DNA from: Heracleum sosnowskyi
Lineage: Eukaryota > Streptophyta > Magnoliopsida > Apiales > Apiaceae
Direction: 5' to 3'
Assembly (NCBI GenBank): GCA_030848705.1
Contig: CM061245.1
Location: 38,258,711 to 38,322,710, forward strand
DNA: 64,000 nucleotides
In this document: piece after piece, positions 19,499 to 30,789 of the stretch
Position numbering within the stretch: the first letter of the stretch is position 1
Layout: every line of letters starts with the position of its first letter
The notes under the pieces: model-generated
What the model saw: only the letters and a program-made list of their open reading frames with translations
Told to the model about the DNA's origin: nothing
Database searches by the model: none
Made by a program: the position numbers and the translations under genes

Positions 19499-21063
19499 TG
19501 AAGGAATTTACGGATGAGCGGAAGCGTGATATAACATTTATTCCGTAAAAACCATGTATCGCACATATAGAAAACTGTAAAATGATATGGAATCAAAATC
19601 TTACCTTGAAAAATCGAAGCTTTGAATCGAGATGATCGTTAGCAGTAGCTTCTCAGAGTGTGAAGCTCTCTACCGGTATCCACCAAGAATAATTCTTCGA
19701 TGAAGCTTTTTATAAAGCTTGAAGCTTTATAAAAATGGAGGTTTTCCTTTTACTTTTGAGAGAGAGAGAGAGATGAAGAAGAAGGAGAGGCAACTAGGTT
19801 TTTCACAAAAACAAAAGTGTGTCTAACTCATCTCATCTCATCCTTTATATAGGGCTCAAGTAGGGTTAGTATATTTAATATATCAATATATATTAATATA
19901 TAAATCCCTCACTTTCTCTTATAAAATGTTTAAATAATAATTAAAACTATTTTAATCATTATTATTATTCTCTCTCAAAATACCTTCATCAATAAATTAA
20001 TCTTTTTATGGTGTGACCCTGTAGGTTCAATATTAAGCCGGTAGTAGAAATAAATAATAATAAACTTTTTATTTATTATTTATATGAATTCTAAAATTCA
20101 TTAAATATAATTAACTGATTAATTATATTTATTCTACATCGTGAGTGATGTTTCTCAACATATCGCGACTATCCGGATAATATGAATTCACTGCTTAGAA
20201 TACCAAGAACCTGTCAGTGACTAGTTACAGTACAATCAATTCCTTCTACCCTACAATATCCTGATTAAATACAAGGCACGGAACTCGTGTCAAGCCTATC
20301 AGATTTAATCATATGATTTCTTATTCATAATGCAAAGTTCATATTAATGCAAATTAGAAACTCCTTTCTAATTTCATTCACTATGGCCAGAGATTCCAGA
20401 ACTCGCATACTAAGAATAACATAGGATATTCACTTCCTATACTGGAAGGGGTAGATCCTCTATTGACGTTAACTATCTCCATACACAAATCCCTATGCCC
20501 AGAATAGACCTAATGGATGTCCTTGAGACTAAGGACTAAACCAAAGCACAGTTCATTATATACAAGATAACTTTAACGATCTCAAGTCTAAGGACACTTG
20601 TACAACTATCACTCAGTGAACAACTATCGACACGTGAGTAATCTCCATTAGTTGTCCAACTACTCGAGTCATGTTCAGTGAACTTATTCCCTAATAAGCA
20701 CCTACATACTAGCTATAGTGTCACCACACAAATGCCTATGAGAACAGACATCCTCCTGAAGGGAGCAAGCATAGTATGTACCAATCTTTACGGATTCACT
20801 AACTTCCGATTAGTTATCCTATGATCAGGAACTGTTTAAGTCTAGAGTTATCATCTTCTAGATCTCACTATTACAATCTCATTATAATTCTAGAAGCTTT
20901 ACTCTAAACTATGGAACATCTTATTTAAAAACACTTTAAATAGATAAAGCCCGTAATAAAAACAAAACAAGTCTTTTATTAATATAAACGAAATCAAATA
21001 AGAATACAAGAAAGTTCTTCCTAACTCATCATACATGATTGGATTTAGGACAAAACACTTTCA
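19499..21063 (-). repeat. 5' LTR of element C
   Basis: 1565 bp, TGAAGG to CTTTCA, near-identical to 12072-13636. It should carry the promoter that drives the minus-strand transcript. The minus strand has TATATAAAGGATG at about 19840-19852, a plausible TATA box. Confidence 0.95.
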
Positions 21064-22019
21064 TTATCGCCATAGGTAAATGAACTCTTCCTCTCGTTCA
21101 ACAAGTGTTTCATTCTTCATCCTTCATCAATTCAAAATTTAACTTAAACTCAAACTATAATGTCATAGATGGTAAGATTCTTGGTGGGCGGGGAAACAAA
21201 TTTTTAATTCACTAGTGTTCTTTTTCTTTATTAAGCTATTTTGTTATATACTGTCAATGTTATTTAGGAACTATAATTTTCTATTATGATGTCGGTGATA
21301 TTAGGAACTCCTATATATTTATATATATGAACATGTTACAGAGCATATTTATATATATGAACATGTTACATAACATTCATCTCATAGCGTTATAGAATTT
21401 TTCAAACCTGAATTTCATATTTGTTTCATAATGCATATTTTGAATGTTTTTAATCATAAGTGACTTGGTTATAGAGGGTTCTCAAATATTTCTTATAAAA
21501 TCCACTTATAAGAAAATCATTTATTTACGAAGTTGTGTTACCTATTACAATACTGAAAAGGGGCACCATTTTAAAAGTTTGCACAGGACACCCAAATCTT
21601 TAGTGCCACATAGTATATATATTTTTAGTAGTTGGGATTTCCCGTAAATAACTTTCTTTAATTATGTGTGTGAATGTAGTGGAAGGCAAAGACACAAGTC
21701 CTACTAGAGGAACATTTCAAAGACGACTTTGTGTAATATTTTCTAATTATTACTGACAATAAATGAACTGCAGTGGCCAGCAGCAAGTTACCCATATATG
21801 GTGTACTCGAACATTTGAGTATACCAAAATATAGAACCTCCCAATATAAATTCAACTGCTGCAACTACCATTCTTTATCAACCACCCTACTACATATTCA
21901 TCTGCTACTACGACTTTATAGCTAAATTTACTTCTTTATCATTCTAAACCAGCCCCAAGGTTTAGAAAATTGATCGAAAAATATTTACTAGTAAATTGAT
22001 CCAAATACATTTTCTAGTC
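21064..22019. other. Intergenic; short duplication at 21310-21372
   Basis: The first five bases (TTATC) are the right target duplication of element C. Otherwise AT-rich without a supported gene. A stretch of about 32 bp containing ATATATATGAACATGTTACA is present twice in tandem at about 21310-21372. The last part may be promoter and leader of the CYSTM-like gene that starts at 22020; no clear TATA box was chosen. Confidence 0.45.
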
Positions 22020-22050
22020 ATGGACAATGATATTGAGAACGGGCAACAAG
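22020..22050 (+). CDS. Possible first exon of a CYSTM-like gene (MDNDIENGQQ)
   Basis: ATG at 22020 opens a 31-base exon ending CAACAAG|GTTTGT, a usable donor. The same layout with related sequence occurs at 23675-23705, where the codons are interrupted. Spliced to the acceptor at 23784 it would read MDNDIENGQQ-AAYASSDSYPAP in frame, with an intron of about 1.73 kb. It may therefore be the true first exon, with the second one a decayed duplicate. The alternative is that both are remnants. No transcript evidence is available. Confidence 0.35.
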
Positions 22051-23674
22051 GTTTGTGTTACTTAGGTTTTAGTTTCTCGTTATGTACCCACATTAATTTA
22101 AACAAAATTTGAACATATATACATAAAATTAGTTGTAAAATATTGAATAATATATGGCTTCTAAATAAGAAGAATAGGTCTCTCTTTAAATCCTAGATCC
22201 GAGAAGCAGCTTCCTATACTGAGACAATGAAACATGAAATATTTTAAGTATCCATAGGCTGAAGCGTTACATCTTGTTTTGAATCTTCCTTGCGTGCAAA
22301 TCGGTCAAGGCATGTATATATTATAAAACTATTTATATTTGTAGACTATAGGGCTACAGTTTTTTCTTTTTTTTGGCTAACCATTCAGATTTTATATATA
22401 ATGATAGGGGAATCCATTATAGAGACTCCAACTCCAAAAGGAATAGGTTCAAGCTTACAAACAAAGGTAAGTACCAAGTTCACAACTTAAACACTTAAAC
22501 ACTAGACAAACTAAGCTACATCAACGTCCTCTTCTTATTCCTCCAGCAGCATCATCCATGGCTTCACTACTTTTGGTTCATCTACATATGCTCCAACAGT
22601 CCTAGTACGACCAAGTGTCGTTGTCTCTCCTTGAGTATTGTCTCTTTGTGCCATGCCTAGGTCCTTACACTCACCACTCCAATAGTCATGTTTTGTCATG
22701 CTTTAGAATCAACCATCATAGCAAAGTTAATCACTAGAATCTTGGCCTTGCATCCCTGATAAGTGCAACCAATATTCTCAATCCTTACATTTTACTTATG
22801 GCATTTCCGCATTTTCAAGACTAGGCCACTTAGATGGAGATCCTGACAGGTATTTTTTTTTCGCAAAGTCCGTAAAGCCATACTAGTTTCATGCTAGAGA
22901 AGCCACAGAACATGTTTCCTTTAGTTAACCTCTAGGTGATCCTCCTTCTTGGAAGAAACCATTTTGGCGTTCTAGGTTTTGTTTGAGTCACTAACACATC
23001 AAATTCACGTGGCCAAAAGCATATCATTGTTGATCGCGAAAGAAAACCAAGATTTAGACCAACACAATCCTTCAAACCCCATACTAGAGTCAATAAATAG
23101 AGTGCTCACACACTGACAACACCCATTTTTGTTTAAAGACATTACTACTATATTGTACTAGGTAGCAACTTGTTGAAGTTGGTCAGATATATAATTATAT
23201 AAAAATGAAGACAGATTGTTATCTTCATGAAGATAGTCTGTATTCCACATCTCTTATGTACATGCATATATCCACTTAAGTTGAATGCACTAGAAAGGGT
23301 TACTTGAAGGAATATTCTTTTATATCCAGCTCACTTAGATACATCAGTCAAGTATCAACAATTCTGTTATGAAATGTAGATACAAAAATGTGTACGTCTA
23401 TACATCTAAAACCGTCCAGAAAGGTCCTTGTGTTTGTCTAAACAGATTCAGTATGCAATCTGGACATTTTACGCTTAATAAGACACAATTTCTTGTTCTT
23501 CTTCTTCTTCAAAGCTTCACTGTCATTTCTGTTTCTAATTAATGGCATAACTATCTTGGCTAGAATTTTCGGTAAACTTGTAATCAACACACATTTCAAT
23601 ATATATCATGTCTATAAATTCAGTTGTTACTGATACTTCATTTCTCTAGCTTTGAATTGAAAGTACTACTAGTC
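22051..23674. other. Intron or intergenic, no recognisable gene
   Basis: Low complexity is limited. A stretch at about 22530-23100 has higher GC than its surroundings and looks like old coding sequence on the minus strand, but no family could be recognised. Nothing else is supported. Confidence 0.4.
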
Positions 23675-23984
23675 ATGGACAAGGGTGATTAGAACCAACC
23701 ACAAGGTTTGTTTTACTTAATTTTTAGTTTCAACTTAATAATTCATTTTTATCTAAATTTATTCAAATTATGTGAAATTTGCAGCGGCATATGCATCTTC
23801 AGACTCATATCCAGCTCCTCCACCGGTCGGTTACCCCACCAAAGATGGTGATCCAGCTTCGGCAGCTTCTGGTCTAGTGGAAACTCAAGTTACTCAACCC
23901 GTAGATGGTCTTACATGTCTCAAATGTTGTCAATGCTTGTTAGAGTCTTGTGGAGCCTTTTTTAATGAATTGAATGACACTTAA
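23675..23984 (+). pseudogene. CYSTM-like cysteine-rich protein, exon 1 copy with stop plus exon 2
   Basis: Exon 1 copy 23675-23705 reads MDKGD, stop, NQPQ, so it cannot start this protein as it stands. Exon 2 (23785-23984) follows a TTTGCAG acceptor and reads AAYASSDSYPAPPPVGYPTK and then DGDPASAASGLVETQV. It ends with a Cys-rich segment GLTCLKCCQCLLESCGAFF. The Pro/Tyr-rich N-terminus, GYPTKDG and the terminal Cys cluster are the plan of small plant CYSTM (cysteine-rich transmembrane module) proteins, which sit in membranes and are often stress-related. The terminal module lacks the usual GCxAALCCCCLLDxCF form, so it is divergent or decaying. It may be rescued by the exon at 22020. Confidence 0.45.
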
Positions 23985-24299
23985 CATTTATATGTGGCAG
24001 ATTTAGCATTGCCTTATCATTTATATACTCTTTTACATGCTTAGATATGTTGAGAAAAACTTCTAATAAAGGAGAAGCCTGAGATGGATTAACTTACTAC
24101 GATATTTTTTTAGTTAATTTACAAAGATATTTCTTCTATATTGTATTATCGTTTGATTATAATGCTCCAAGGTACAGTGGCCAGTGTCTGCGTACATCCA
24201 TAGACTGTTATGCATAAATGGTATAACATGTTTCATTTAATTAGAAATGATGAAATGAAACGGAATTAAAACAAAATATAAAGGGAAGAGTAAAGTAAA
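23985..24299. other. Intergenic, nothing recognised
   Basis: AT-rich. Probable 3' untranslated sequence of the CYSTM-like exon at the start, then flank of the LINE. No ORF or repeat seen. Confidence 0.4.
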
Positions 24300-24307
24300 A
24301 GTCATGG

Positions 24308-25180
24308 CTTCATTGATTTTGCTGAATCAGAACGCTTTTGTTGATCGGAGACCTCCGATCAAGGTGTGCTATGAAGCTTGATATGCATAAAGCATTTGAT
24401 AGTTTAAATTGGGACTTTATTTTAAATGTTATGCATGCAATGCACTTTCCAGTAAAGTTTATAGCTTGGATAAAAGGATGCATATATTCTCCTTGGTTTT
24501 CTGTGATGATTAATGGTTGTTTGGAAGGCTTCTTTCATGGTAAATCATGATTACGGCAAGGGGACCCTTTGTCCCCCTACTTATTCGTGATAACAATGGA
24601 GGTTCTTCTCTGCTATGCTAAAAGTTTCAACATCATCTCCTAAATTTTCTTTTCACTGGATGACGAAGACATAAAAAATCTCTCATATTATTTTTGCCGA
24701 TGACATTTTCTTGTTCTGCAAAGGTAACTCAACCTCGAATAATCTGTTGATAGATACGATGAATGATTTTTCAGCTATTTCAGGTATATGACTGAATGCC
24801 AGGAAGTGCACAATTCCGCATTATGCAGATCTGGGTTTACCTGGGGGAATCTCTCCATCAAATTTCTGGGCTTATTACCTCTCATACCCACCAGGCTTAG
24901 CATCTGACTTCCAGCCACTCATTGATTCACTTTGTTCTTAAGTCCATCACTAGACAAATAAAACAATATCTCAAGTGAGAAGACTGTATTTGGTTAGATC
25001 AGTCTTGTTTTCAGTGCAAAACTACTGGACTATGTACCTTTTTATTCCCAAAGGTGTCTTGGAAAAAATTCAATCAATCTTGTCTACATTCTTGTGGAGT
25101 GGGGTACCTCCAAACGTCATCATAAAGTTTCTTAGGCAGAATGTTGCTTACCAAAATCTGAATGACGTCTCGGTTTAAAA
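24308..25180 (+). pseudogene. LINE reverse transcriptase fragment
   Basis: Frame pieces read LLNQNAFVDRR, CAMKLDMHKAFDSLNWDF, WFSVMINGCLEGFFHGKS then a stop, LRQGDPLSPYLFVI, then ADDIFLFCKGN in another frame, and RRLYLVRSVLFSVQNYW with IQSILSTFLWSG. These are RVT_1 (PF00078) blocks in the right order; the catalytic ADD survives. Several stops and frameshifts and a small deletion after FVDRR make it non-functional. Confidence 0.85.
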
Positions 25181-25298
25181 GATCTAGAGGATTGGCACAA
25201 TGTAGCAATCTTATTTCAATTGTGGAAATAGTTAATCAAGCTTGTCGTTCCTTGTGGCTGTAATGGGTCAAAAATCATTTTTTAAATAATCGTGCATT

Positions 25299-26260
25299 AT
25301 GAACAATGAATGTCCCTGGAAATTGCTCTTGAAGTATAAAGTGGGCGTTGGTTCTTCTTTTTACATGTGGCATGATCCATGGCTGAGAGGCTTGATCATA
25401 TCTCAAAATCTGGGAACATGCATCATTTCTACTATCGATTCTTCTAATTTAGCAACAGTGGGGAGTTTAATACATGGGTTAGAGTGGAACCTTCTTCCTT
25501 CTGTTATGGTTGAACTCCGTCCCAGGTTGTCTACATTAAATATTGGTGTTCATGATGAAATTTATGAGATGATCAAAAACATATTAAAATTTTGAATATT
25601 TGGTAGACAATTCATTCTAGAGCTACTGAAATTACTTGGCATAACTTTGTTTAGCATAATTTAGCCAATCCTAAATGGAAAATGCTAGAGTTCCTGAATT
25701 GGTTCCCGAAAACCGTTCCCTAATGGTCAGAGATGGGAGCATCGTGCATACATATTAATCATGCGAATAAATACACGCTATGTGTCATTCAGGAACATAT
25801 TCGGGATCCAATTCGGGGTATATAGTATTGCCCTTCCTAAATATTCTTTTATTATGTGGCTAATTATAAAAGGGCGACTTCTCACTTGTGATAGGATGTT
25901 AAATTTGGGAATGACAACTTCCCCCACATGTTTGCTCTGCAATACTAATACAGAGTCTATCGAGCACTTACTTTTTTTATATTACCAATATTCTAGCAGA
26001 ATTATTAGTGAATGTCCAGTCTCCATTCCTTAAGATTTGGTTGTCCGACACTACTTTCTTTAACAAAATGAGAATTAAGAATGCAATATTTCAGTTAGGA
26101 AATTGTTTATTTCGGTTGTTGCTCACATGGTTTGGATGGAAAGGAATAGTCCCACGCATCAAAGACAACATATTAGCCCAATCTGCCTTCTTTCTAGCAT
26201 CAAGCGAGGTATTAGAGAAAAAGTGTGTGGTAATGAAAATTTTAAAAAACTGATGGCTAC
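25299..26260 (+). pseudogene. LINE ORF2 C-terminal part with zf-RVT domain
   Basis: CPWKLLLKYKVGVGSSFYMW with HDPWLRG (25310-25390), then at 25761-26033 the zf-RVT region with LPKYSFIMWLIIKGRLLTCD, CLLC and IEHLLFLYYQYS, then LLLTWFGWKGIV in a shifted frame. This is the conserved C-terminal layout of plant LINE ORF2 (PF13966). It is broken by stops near 25595 and 26033. Confidence 0.8.
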
Positions 26261-26265
26261 GGATA

Positions 26266-26958
26266 AGAGATGCACAAAAAGCTTAGGCGCGAAAATGTGG
26301 CTCGGCCCCATCTTGTCTAAGCCTGGCCTGGAAATGCCCGGACTTAGGGCCTTCAACCGGCCTTTTATTTTTAGGAAAAGTCTGGCACGGCCCGTCAAAA
26401 GCACAGACTTAGCCCGGTGTTTTGAAAAGACCGATCTTCGGTCCGGCCCGATTTAGGCCCAGGTAAAGTACGAATTTTATTATATATTTACGTATATATA
26501 TATTCATGTATTTACACTTATTCGATTTAAAATATATTTTCAATACATAAATATTTACATGTTCATGACTAAATATATTTATTTGTGTACATAAATGTAT
26601 CATACATGAATTAAATGTATATCAAGTATACGAATAATCGATTCATTTACAATAAATCAATAAATGAATGAAAATTTGTTAATATTCGTATTGGTGGATC
26701 ATAAATCGTTTAAAATATATGTTTGTATATTTAATTTATAATAATAATAATAATAATATAAAATTATCAAATTTGAAAAGTCTGGCGCGATCCTATTCGG
26801 GCTTAAATAAAAGTTGGGCCCATCCCGCTTCGAGCCCGAATAAAAGCCCGACCCGGCCAGGTCTAGTCAAAGACCGGATCGGATTTTGATCGAAAAGTCT
26901 GGGCTTTTCGAGGCCCAATCAAACTTGGGTTTGATCCATGAATATTTTGTGCATCTCT
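26266..26958. mobile_element. Non-autonomous hAT-like element (about 0.7 kb)
   Basis: Ends are inverted: AGAGATGCACAAAA at 26266-26279 and TTTTGTGCATCTCT at 26945-26958. The ends carry GC-rich CCCGG/GGCCC words (for example 26300-26460 and 26760-26930), as in many plant hAT elements, with an AT-rich core. It sits inside the LINE. An 8-bp target duplication is not obvious, so the exact borders are uncertain by a few bases. Confidence 0.6.
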
Positions 26959-27270
26959 ATTAGGGACACCGTAACACTAGCCGGATTTCTTTTTTTTTAT
27001 TATTGGGAAAAATTTGTTAGGTACTTTGTTCTTATGTTAATTTGACAAAATTTAATCATTTGTTTTGTGGACACTATCACATTAGCATGATTTTTTTTTG
27101 AATTTGAAAGAATTTGTTAGTTACTTTGCTCTTAAGTTAATTTGACGAGATTTGATCATTTTCTTTGTGGCATTTTGAGTTGTAGCATGTTCTATATTAG
27201 TGTCTTGGGGTAATGTGTAGTGTGATGCATTTTCTTCATTTTTTTTAATACAATCATTAATTAGCAACAA

Positions 27271-27781
27271 AAATAGTAAGCTAAGGTGTAAAAATTTTCC
27301 GAATAAGATATTTTTAAAAATAGAAAGAAATTAGTTATTTTGTATCAATTTCAGCTATAGGAAGAAAATGGAAGCCTAAAAAATAAGTAATAAAAATATA
27401 TTTACTTATCATAAATTATAATTAACCAACTTTAGAAAAGTAACTTTTTGGAGAGTATAATTATGTAACAATAATTAATGTTTCTAAAAAGATGCACATA
27501 AATTATGTTTTACAGATTTTTGGCAAAAATGTTGAAAATGCAAGTTCTTGAAAAATTTAAATGTAAATAAATTTTGTAGTCTAAAAAATTAAAAATATAT
27601 ATGAGTCCAACAAACCCATTAAATAGAAGCCCAGAACGTAAAATAAATTTTTATAAATAAATATCAATGCAAATTTATTAAAGGGTATTCAATCAAGATT
27701 ATAAAGGATTTTTGGGATTTTGAAAATTTAGATTATTCATTAAAATTTTAAAGTTCATTAATATCGTGTATTCAATTAGAA
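27271..27781. other. AT-rich sequence, possibly an old MITE
   Basis: No gene. The segment at about 27680-27780 (GGGTATTCAATCAAGATT and similar words) resembles sequence at about 29010-29110, as if one small element was split by later insertions. Not resolved further. Confidence 0.35.
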
Positions 27782-27810
27782 CTAGCTTTGTAACCCGTGC
27801 AAGGCACGGG
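27782..27810 (-). mobile_element. Helitron 3' terminus
   Basis: On the minus strand, the hairpin CCCGTGCCTTGCACGGG (27810-27794) is followed by TTACAAAG and then CTAG (27785-27782), with T as the next host base. Helitrons end in a short hairpin about ten bases before CTRR and insert between A and T. This fits well. The 5' end (TC) was not located; the element would extend to higher coordinates, perhaps up to about 29000. Confidence 0.6.
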
Positions 27811-28621
27811 TATGATCTAAACTTATATTTTATTGGACTACTTAAATGTTTTAGAAACGAACTATTTGTCATGTTAGATGTTTTTCATTTTGATTTTTAA
27901 TAGGACCTACCCCTATTTATTAAAAAAATGTTGAAGTTTTGAATTTTGCAATAGTCGTGATTGAGTATGGATTTCCATTGGTTTGGAATAAACAGTCAAT
28001 AAATTAAGAAGAAATTGAGTTGATTTGAATTAGTTGCCTTAATTTTATATGTTGTGTGTATAATATAATATACATGCTAGTAGATGTCTCTTTCATTAAT
28101 TTTATCAAATGCGTGATAGTCAACCACCTGCACAGTTCAGAGCGTATGCTTTTATTTTTGACGTAAATAAGGTGTAACGCGATAAGACTATATGGATGTT
28201 GATGGAAATGAACACATGAACACAAATCCGATAATCATGGTTACAAATGGTAAACCTAAGTTGTTAATTTAGACATTGTCTTAAAATTATGTTCTTACGA
28301 TGATAATTCTAATTATGTAGATAATTTTGTTATTGCGGTCCATTGAACATATTGGTTGCGTGATGCTTTTTGTTTCAAGCGATCTTTGGTTTCTTTCTCG
28401 AACTTGCCTCATCATTGGAGCAGAGGTAATTTGTACTTCGAATATACATTCATTGCCTACAATGTTGTTGACCATTTGAGAAATATCCTTGATGGTTTTG
28501 TCTATGTGTTGACGGGTGTTTATTACTTTGACCATCACGTTCAAATTATTAGTGTGTGTAGCATATTATTTGTCTTAAGTGGTCCGACCCCATAGTTTTT
28601 TAATATTTCGAGTTTAACAAT

Positions 28622-28684
<63 letters not shown>

Positions 28685-29254
28685 GCATGTATTGACATAT
28701 TAATTCTGAAATATTATAAAGTAATAATGAGTTAGAAATAATTATAGATATTAGTTATCTAATCATTTAAGTATTAATAGATAGATAAATATAATTATAA
28801 ATTAGAAACATTTTATAATAATGGAGTAATAAATATAGAGATAATAGTGATGATTAACGAGTTAAATGTGCTTAATATATACATTGATTACAAAATTATT
28901 ATAATATAATAAGTAGGTGTGATTTAGTAATTTCAAACTGAATAAATTGTCTCAATGAATCCCTTAGTTACTCTATTATATATATAATAGATTTGTAAAA
29001 ATTCATTAAAATCTGAATGTATTCAATTAAGATTTTTAATAATTAATTAGAATTTAGTAGCATTCATTTTGAATTTTCATAAATTCATTAGAAAATGATG
29101 ATATTCAATAATTCTTAAATTTTGTTGGATTTAATATGATGCATTTTTATGAATTTGTTAGTGTCTTTCATATTTTTTGAAATATGTCTAAATTCATGAG
29201 ATTTTGAAATATTTCACAAAAACTATACATATGCTCATTAGAGAGATTCTTTGT
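27811..29254. other. AT-rich non-coding stretch, possible Helitron body
   Basis: No ORF with recognisable similarity. It contains the TA microsatellite at 28629-28681. The small open frames at 28004-28595 have no family features. Confidence 0.4.
28629..28681. repeat. (TA)n microsatellite
   Basis: About 26 consecutive TA units. Confidence 0.95.
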
Positions 29255-29743
29255 TAGGGGTGTAAAATGAGCCGCGTAGAACCGGACACCCTTTTACTCA
29301 AGTCTCGGATCATTTTACTTTTATAATGTCCATATTTAGGTCAAGTATCATTTTATTCAGATATAAATCGATCTCGGATATTGAGATCTGAATTCAAACA
29401 GTATATGAGCCCATGCATTATTTTCATTTTTCTAACCGGGTAGTTTGTGATCCATCGAATACAAATCAAATATAATCCACTCACATTTAATATCCCTTTT
29501 ATTTGAACTATATAAGTGATCATGTATTCTAGAGTGAATTACAATTTGCAACTCTTTATTTTTGGCCAAAAATCAGTGTTGTAAAAATATTTTCAAAAGT
29601 TGCATTTCATATCCCTCATCATTCAAACCTGATACAACTTACACTTTTTCCGTCTTAATTAACCGTTAATGTTAGTCTATGGGAGCATAAAATTCCTTTT
29701 ATCTTTAATTCAAACAAATAAACGCATAAACACAGCCACATCT

Positions 29744-29748
29744 GAAGT
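29744..29748. repeat. Target site duplication GAAGT, element D (left)
   Basis: GAAGT directly before the LTR, and again at 41208-41212 directly after the second LTR. Confidence 0.9.
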
Positions 29749-30299
29749 TGTTGTGGAACGAAAAGTAGGTTTAGATATTGACGGCGGGTATTTAATGTAT
29801 GGTGGTGGACAATCGTGTCTTAATGGCTGCTCTCGTGTTTCGTGACTGCACAGGTCCTCACAAGATGCCTACGTATCTCAATTCGTAATTGAGAATCAAG
29901 CCAAGAAAACGTAGTTCTAATGTTGAGGGGTTAGGCCCTTTATATAGGCGTCTGGAGCCCTAAAATCGTGGTAAAATTAGGTTACTTGATGGCCAAGTAA
30001 CCGCCTTTGAATAGTTGATAACTCTTATCAGAATTAGTTTCCATGTTGGAGTTGGTTTCCATGTTGGACGTTGTATTGGAAGCTTCCTAGTGGTTTCCAA
30101 CCACTGGACTGTATATGAACCAAGCCCATGCCTTAGTGGTTTAAAACAAGGGTTGGACCTTGGCCCAATTGTTGACTACGAATTTTATCATCATAGCCAT
30201 GGTTCCAGGCCTCATTAATGGGCCTCGTATTTGTACCATCTTAAGTATATTTATTGCAACATTAAATGTATCTTTAGGGCTTTATTTTAACCCATATCA
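29749..30299 (-). repeat. 3' LTR of element D
   Basis: 551 bp, TGTTGTGGAACG to CCCATATCA. Paired with 40657-41207. Confidence 0.93.
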
Positions 30300-30311
30300 T
30301 TTTCCCCCCTA
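30300..30311 (-). promoter_or_regulatory. Polypurine tract of element D
   Basis: Minus strand reads GGGGGGAAAA directly before the 3' LTR. Confidence 0.8.
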
Positions 30312-30650
30312 ACTTCGAGGAAAACTGATCAGGTTTTTCTTGAAGTTAAGTTGACTAATTTTCAATGGCCCGCCTCGGGTATGGCCCTTCGGGGCCTAAA
30401 ATACACTAGTGTTTCACGAGTATCGTCTTTTAGCATGAAGTGTGGAGCGACCTACACATTCACTATGATTTAGCCTTATTCGAGGCTTTATTTCTATTGG
30501 CTGAGAACACTTGTTAACTAAGTTATCGAGTGTAGCCAATTTTTTTGTTAGCGAAAGTTTGAGTTTTGCTAAAATTTGGCTAACTCCGAAGGACAATCAC
30601 TGAATATTGCCCTAAACGGGTTATGTTTGGTGGGCAACGAGCCCTAAATG
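30312..30650. other. Non-coding 3' region of element D
   Basis: No ORF of note and no tandem order before the array starts near 30650. It lies between the polypurine tract and the first array. Confidence 0.4.
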
Positions 30651-30780
30651 GCGCTATATGGTACCAAATGATGCTAAACAATGTAAAACGGTGTTAAACG
30701 ACGTTAAACGGTGTTGAAAGGCGTTAAACGACGCTAAACAGCATTAAATGTCAAAAGACGGAAAACGACGAAAAACATCA
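30651..30780. repeat. Degenerate short tandem array (AACGGTGTTAAACGACGTT type)
   Basis: About ten loosely repeated words of 10-12 bp such as AAACGGTGTT, AAACGACGTT and AAACGACGCT. First of three arrays in the element's 3' region. Confidence 0.7.
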
Positions 30781-30789
30781 AAAAATGAC

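Larger units (their letters stand above)
12072..21063 (-). mobile_element. Complete young Ty1/copia element C
   Basis: 8992 bp between perfect 5-bp duplications (TTATC). It has two 1565-bp LTRs, an initiator-Met primer site, a polypurine tract, and one unbroken Gag-Pol frame. By eye the LTRs differ at about seven positions (about 99.5% identical), so insertion is recent and the element could still be active. A leader of about 1.9 kb separates primer site and gag and is rich in hairpins. Lineage within copia was not assigned. Confidence 0.95.
24300..27270 (+). mobile_element. 5'-truncated, decayed LINE (L1-type)
   Basis: Starts inside the reverse transcriptase and runs to the element's 3' end near 27270. 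Coding parts are spread over several frames with stops, so it is dead. The 3' end has no clear poly(A) but is T-rich. Two diverged copies of a segment of about 110 bp lie at about 26965-27075 and 27076-27185. A hAT-like element interrupts it at 26266-26958. 5' truncation is the usual outcome of LINE insertion. Confidence 0.75.

Noticed and set aside
22530..23100. LINE endonuclease remnant on the minus strand
   Set aside because: Composition suggests old coding sequence, but no conserved block could be read with confidence.
28004..28595. Small ORFs around 28.0-28.6 kb
   Set aside because: No similarity or splice context; both strands open by chance in AT-rich DNA.
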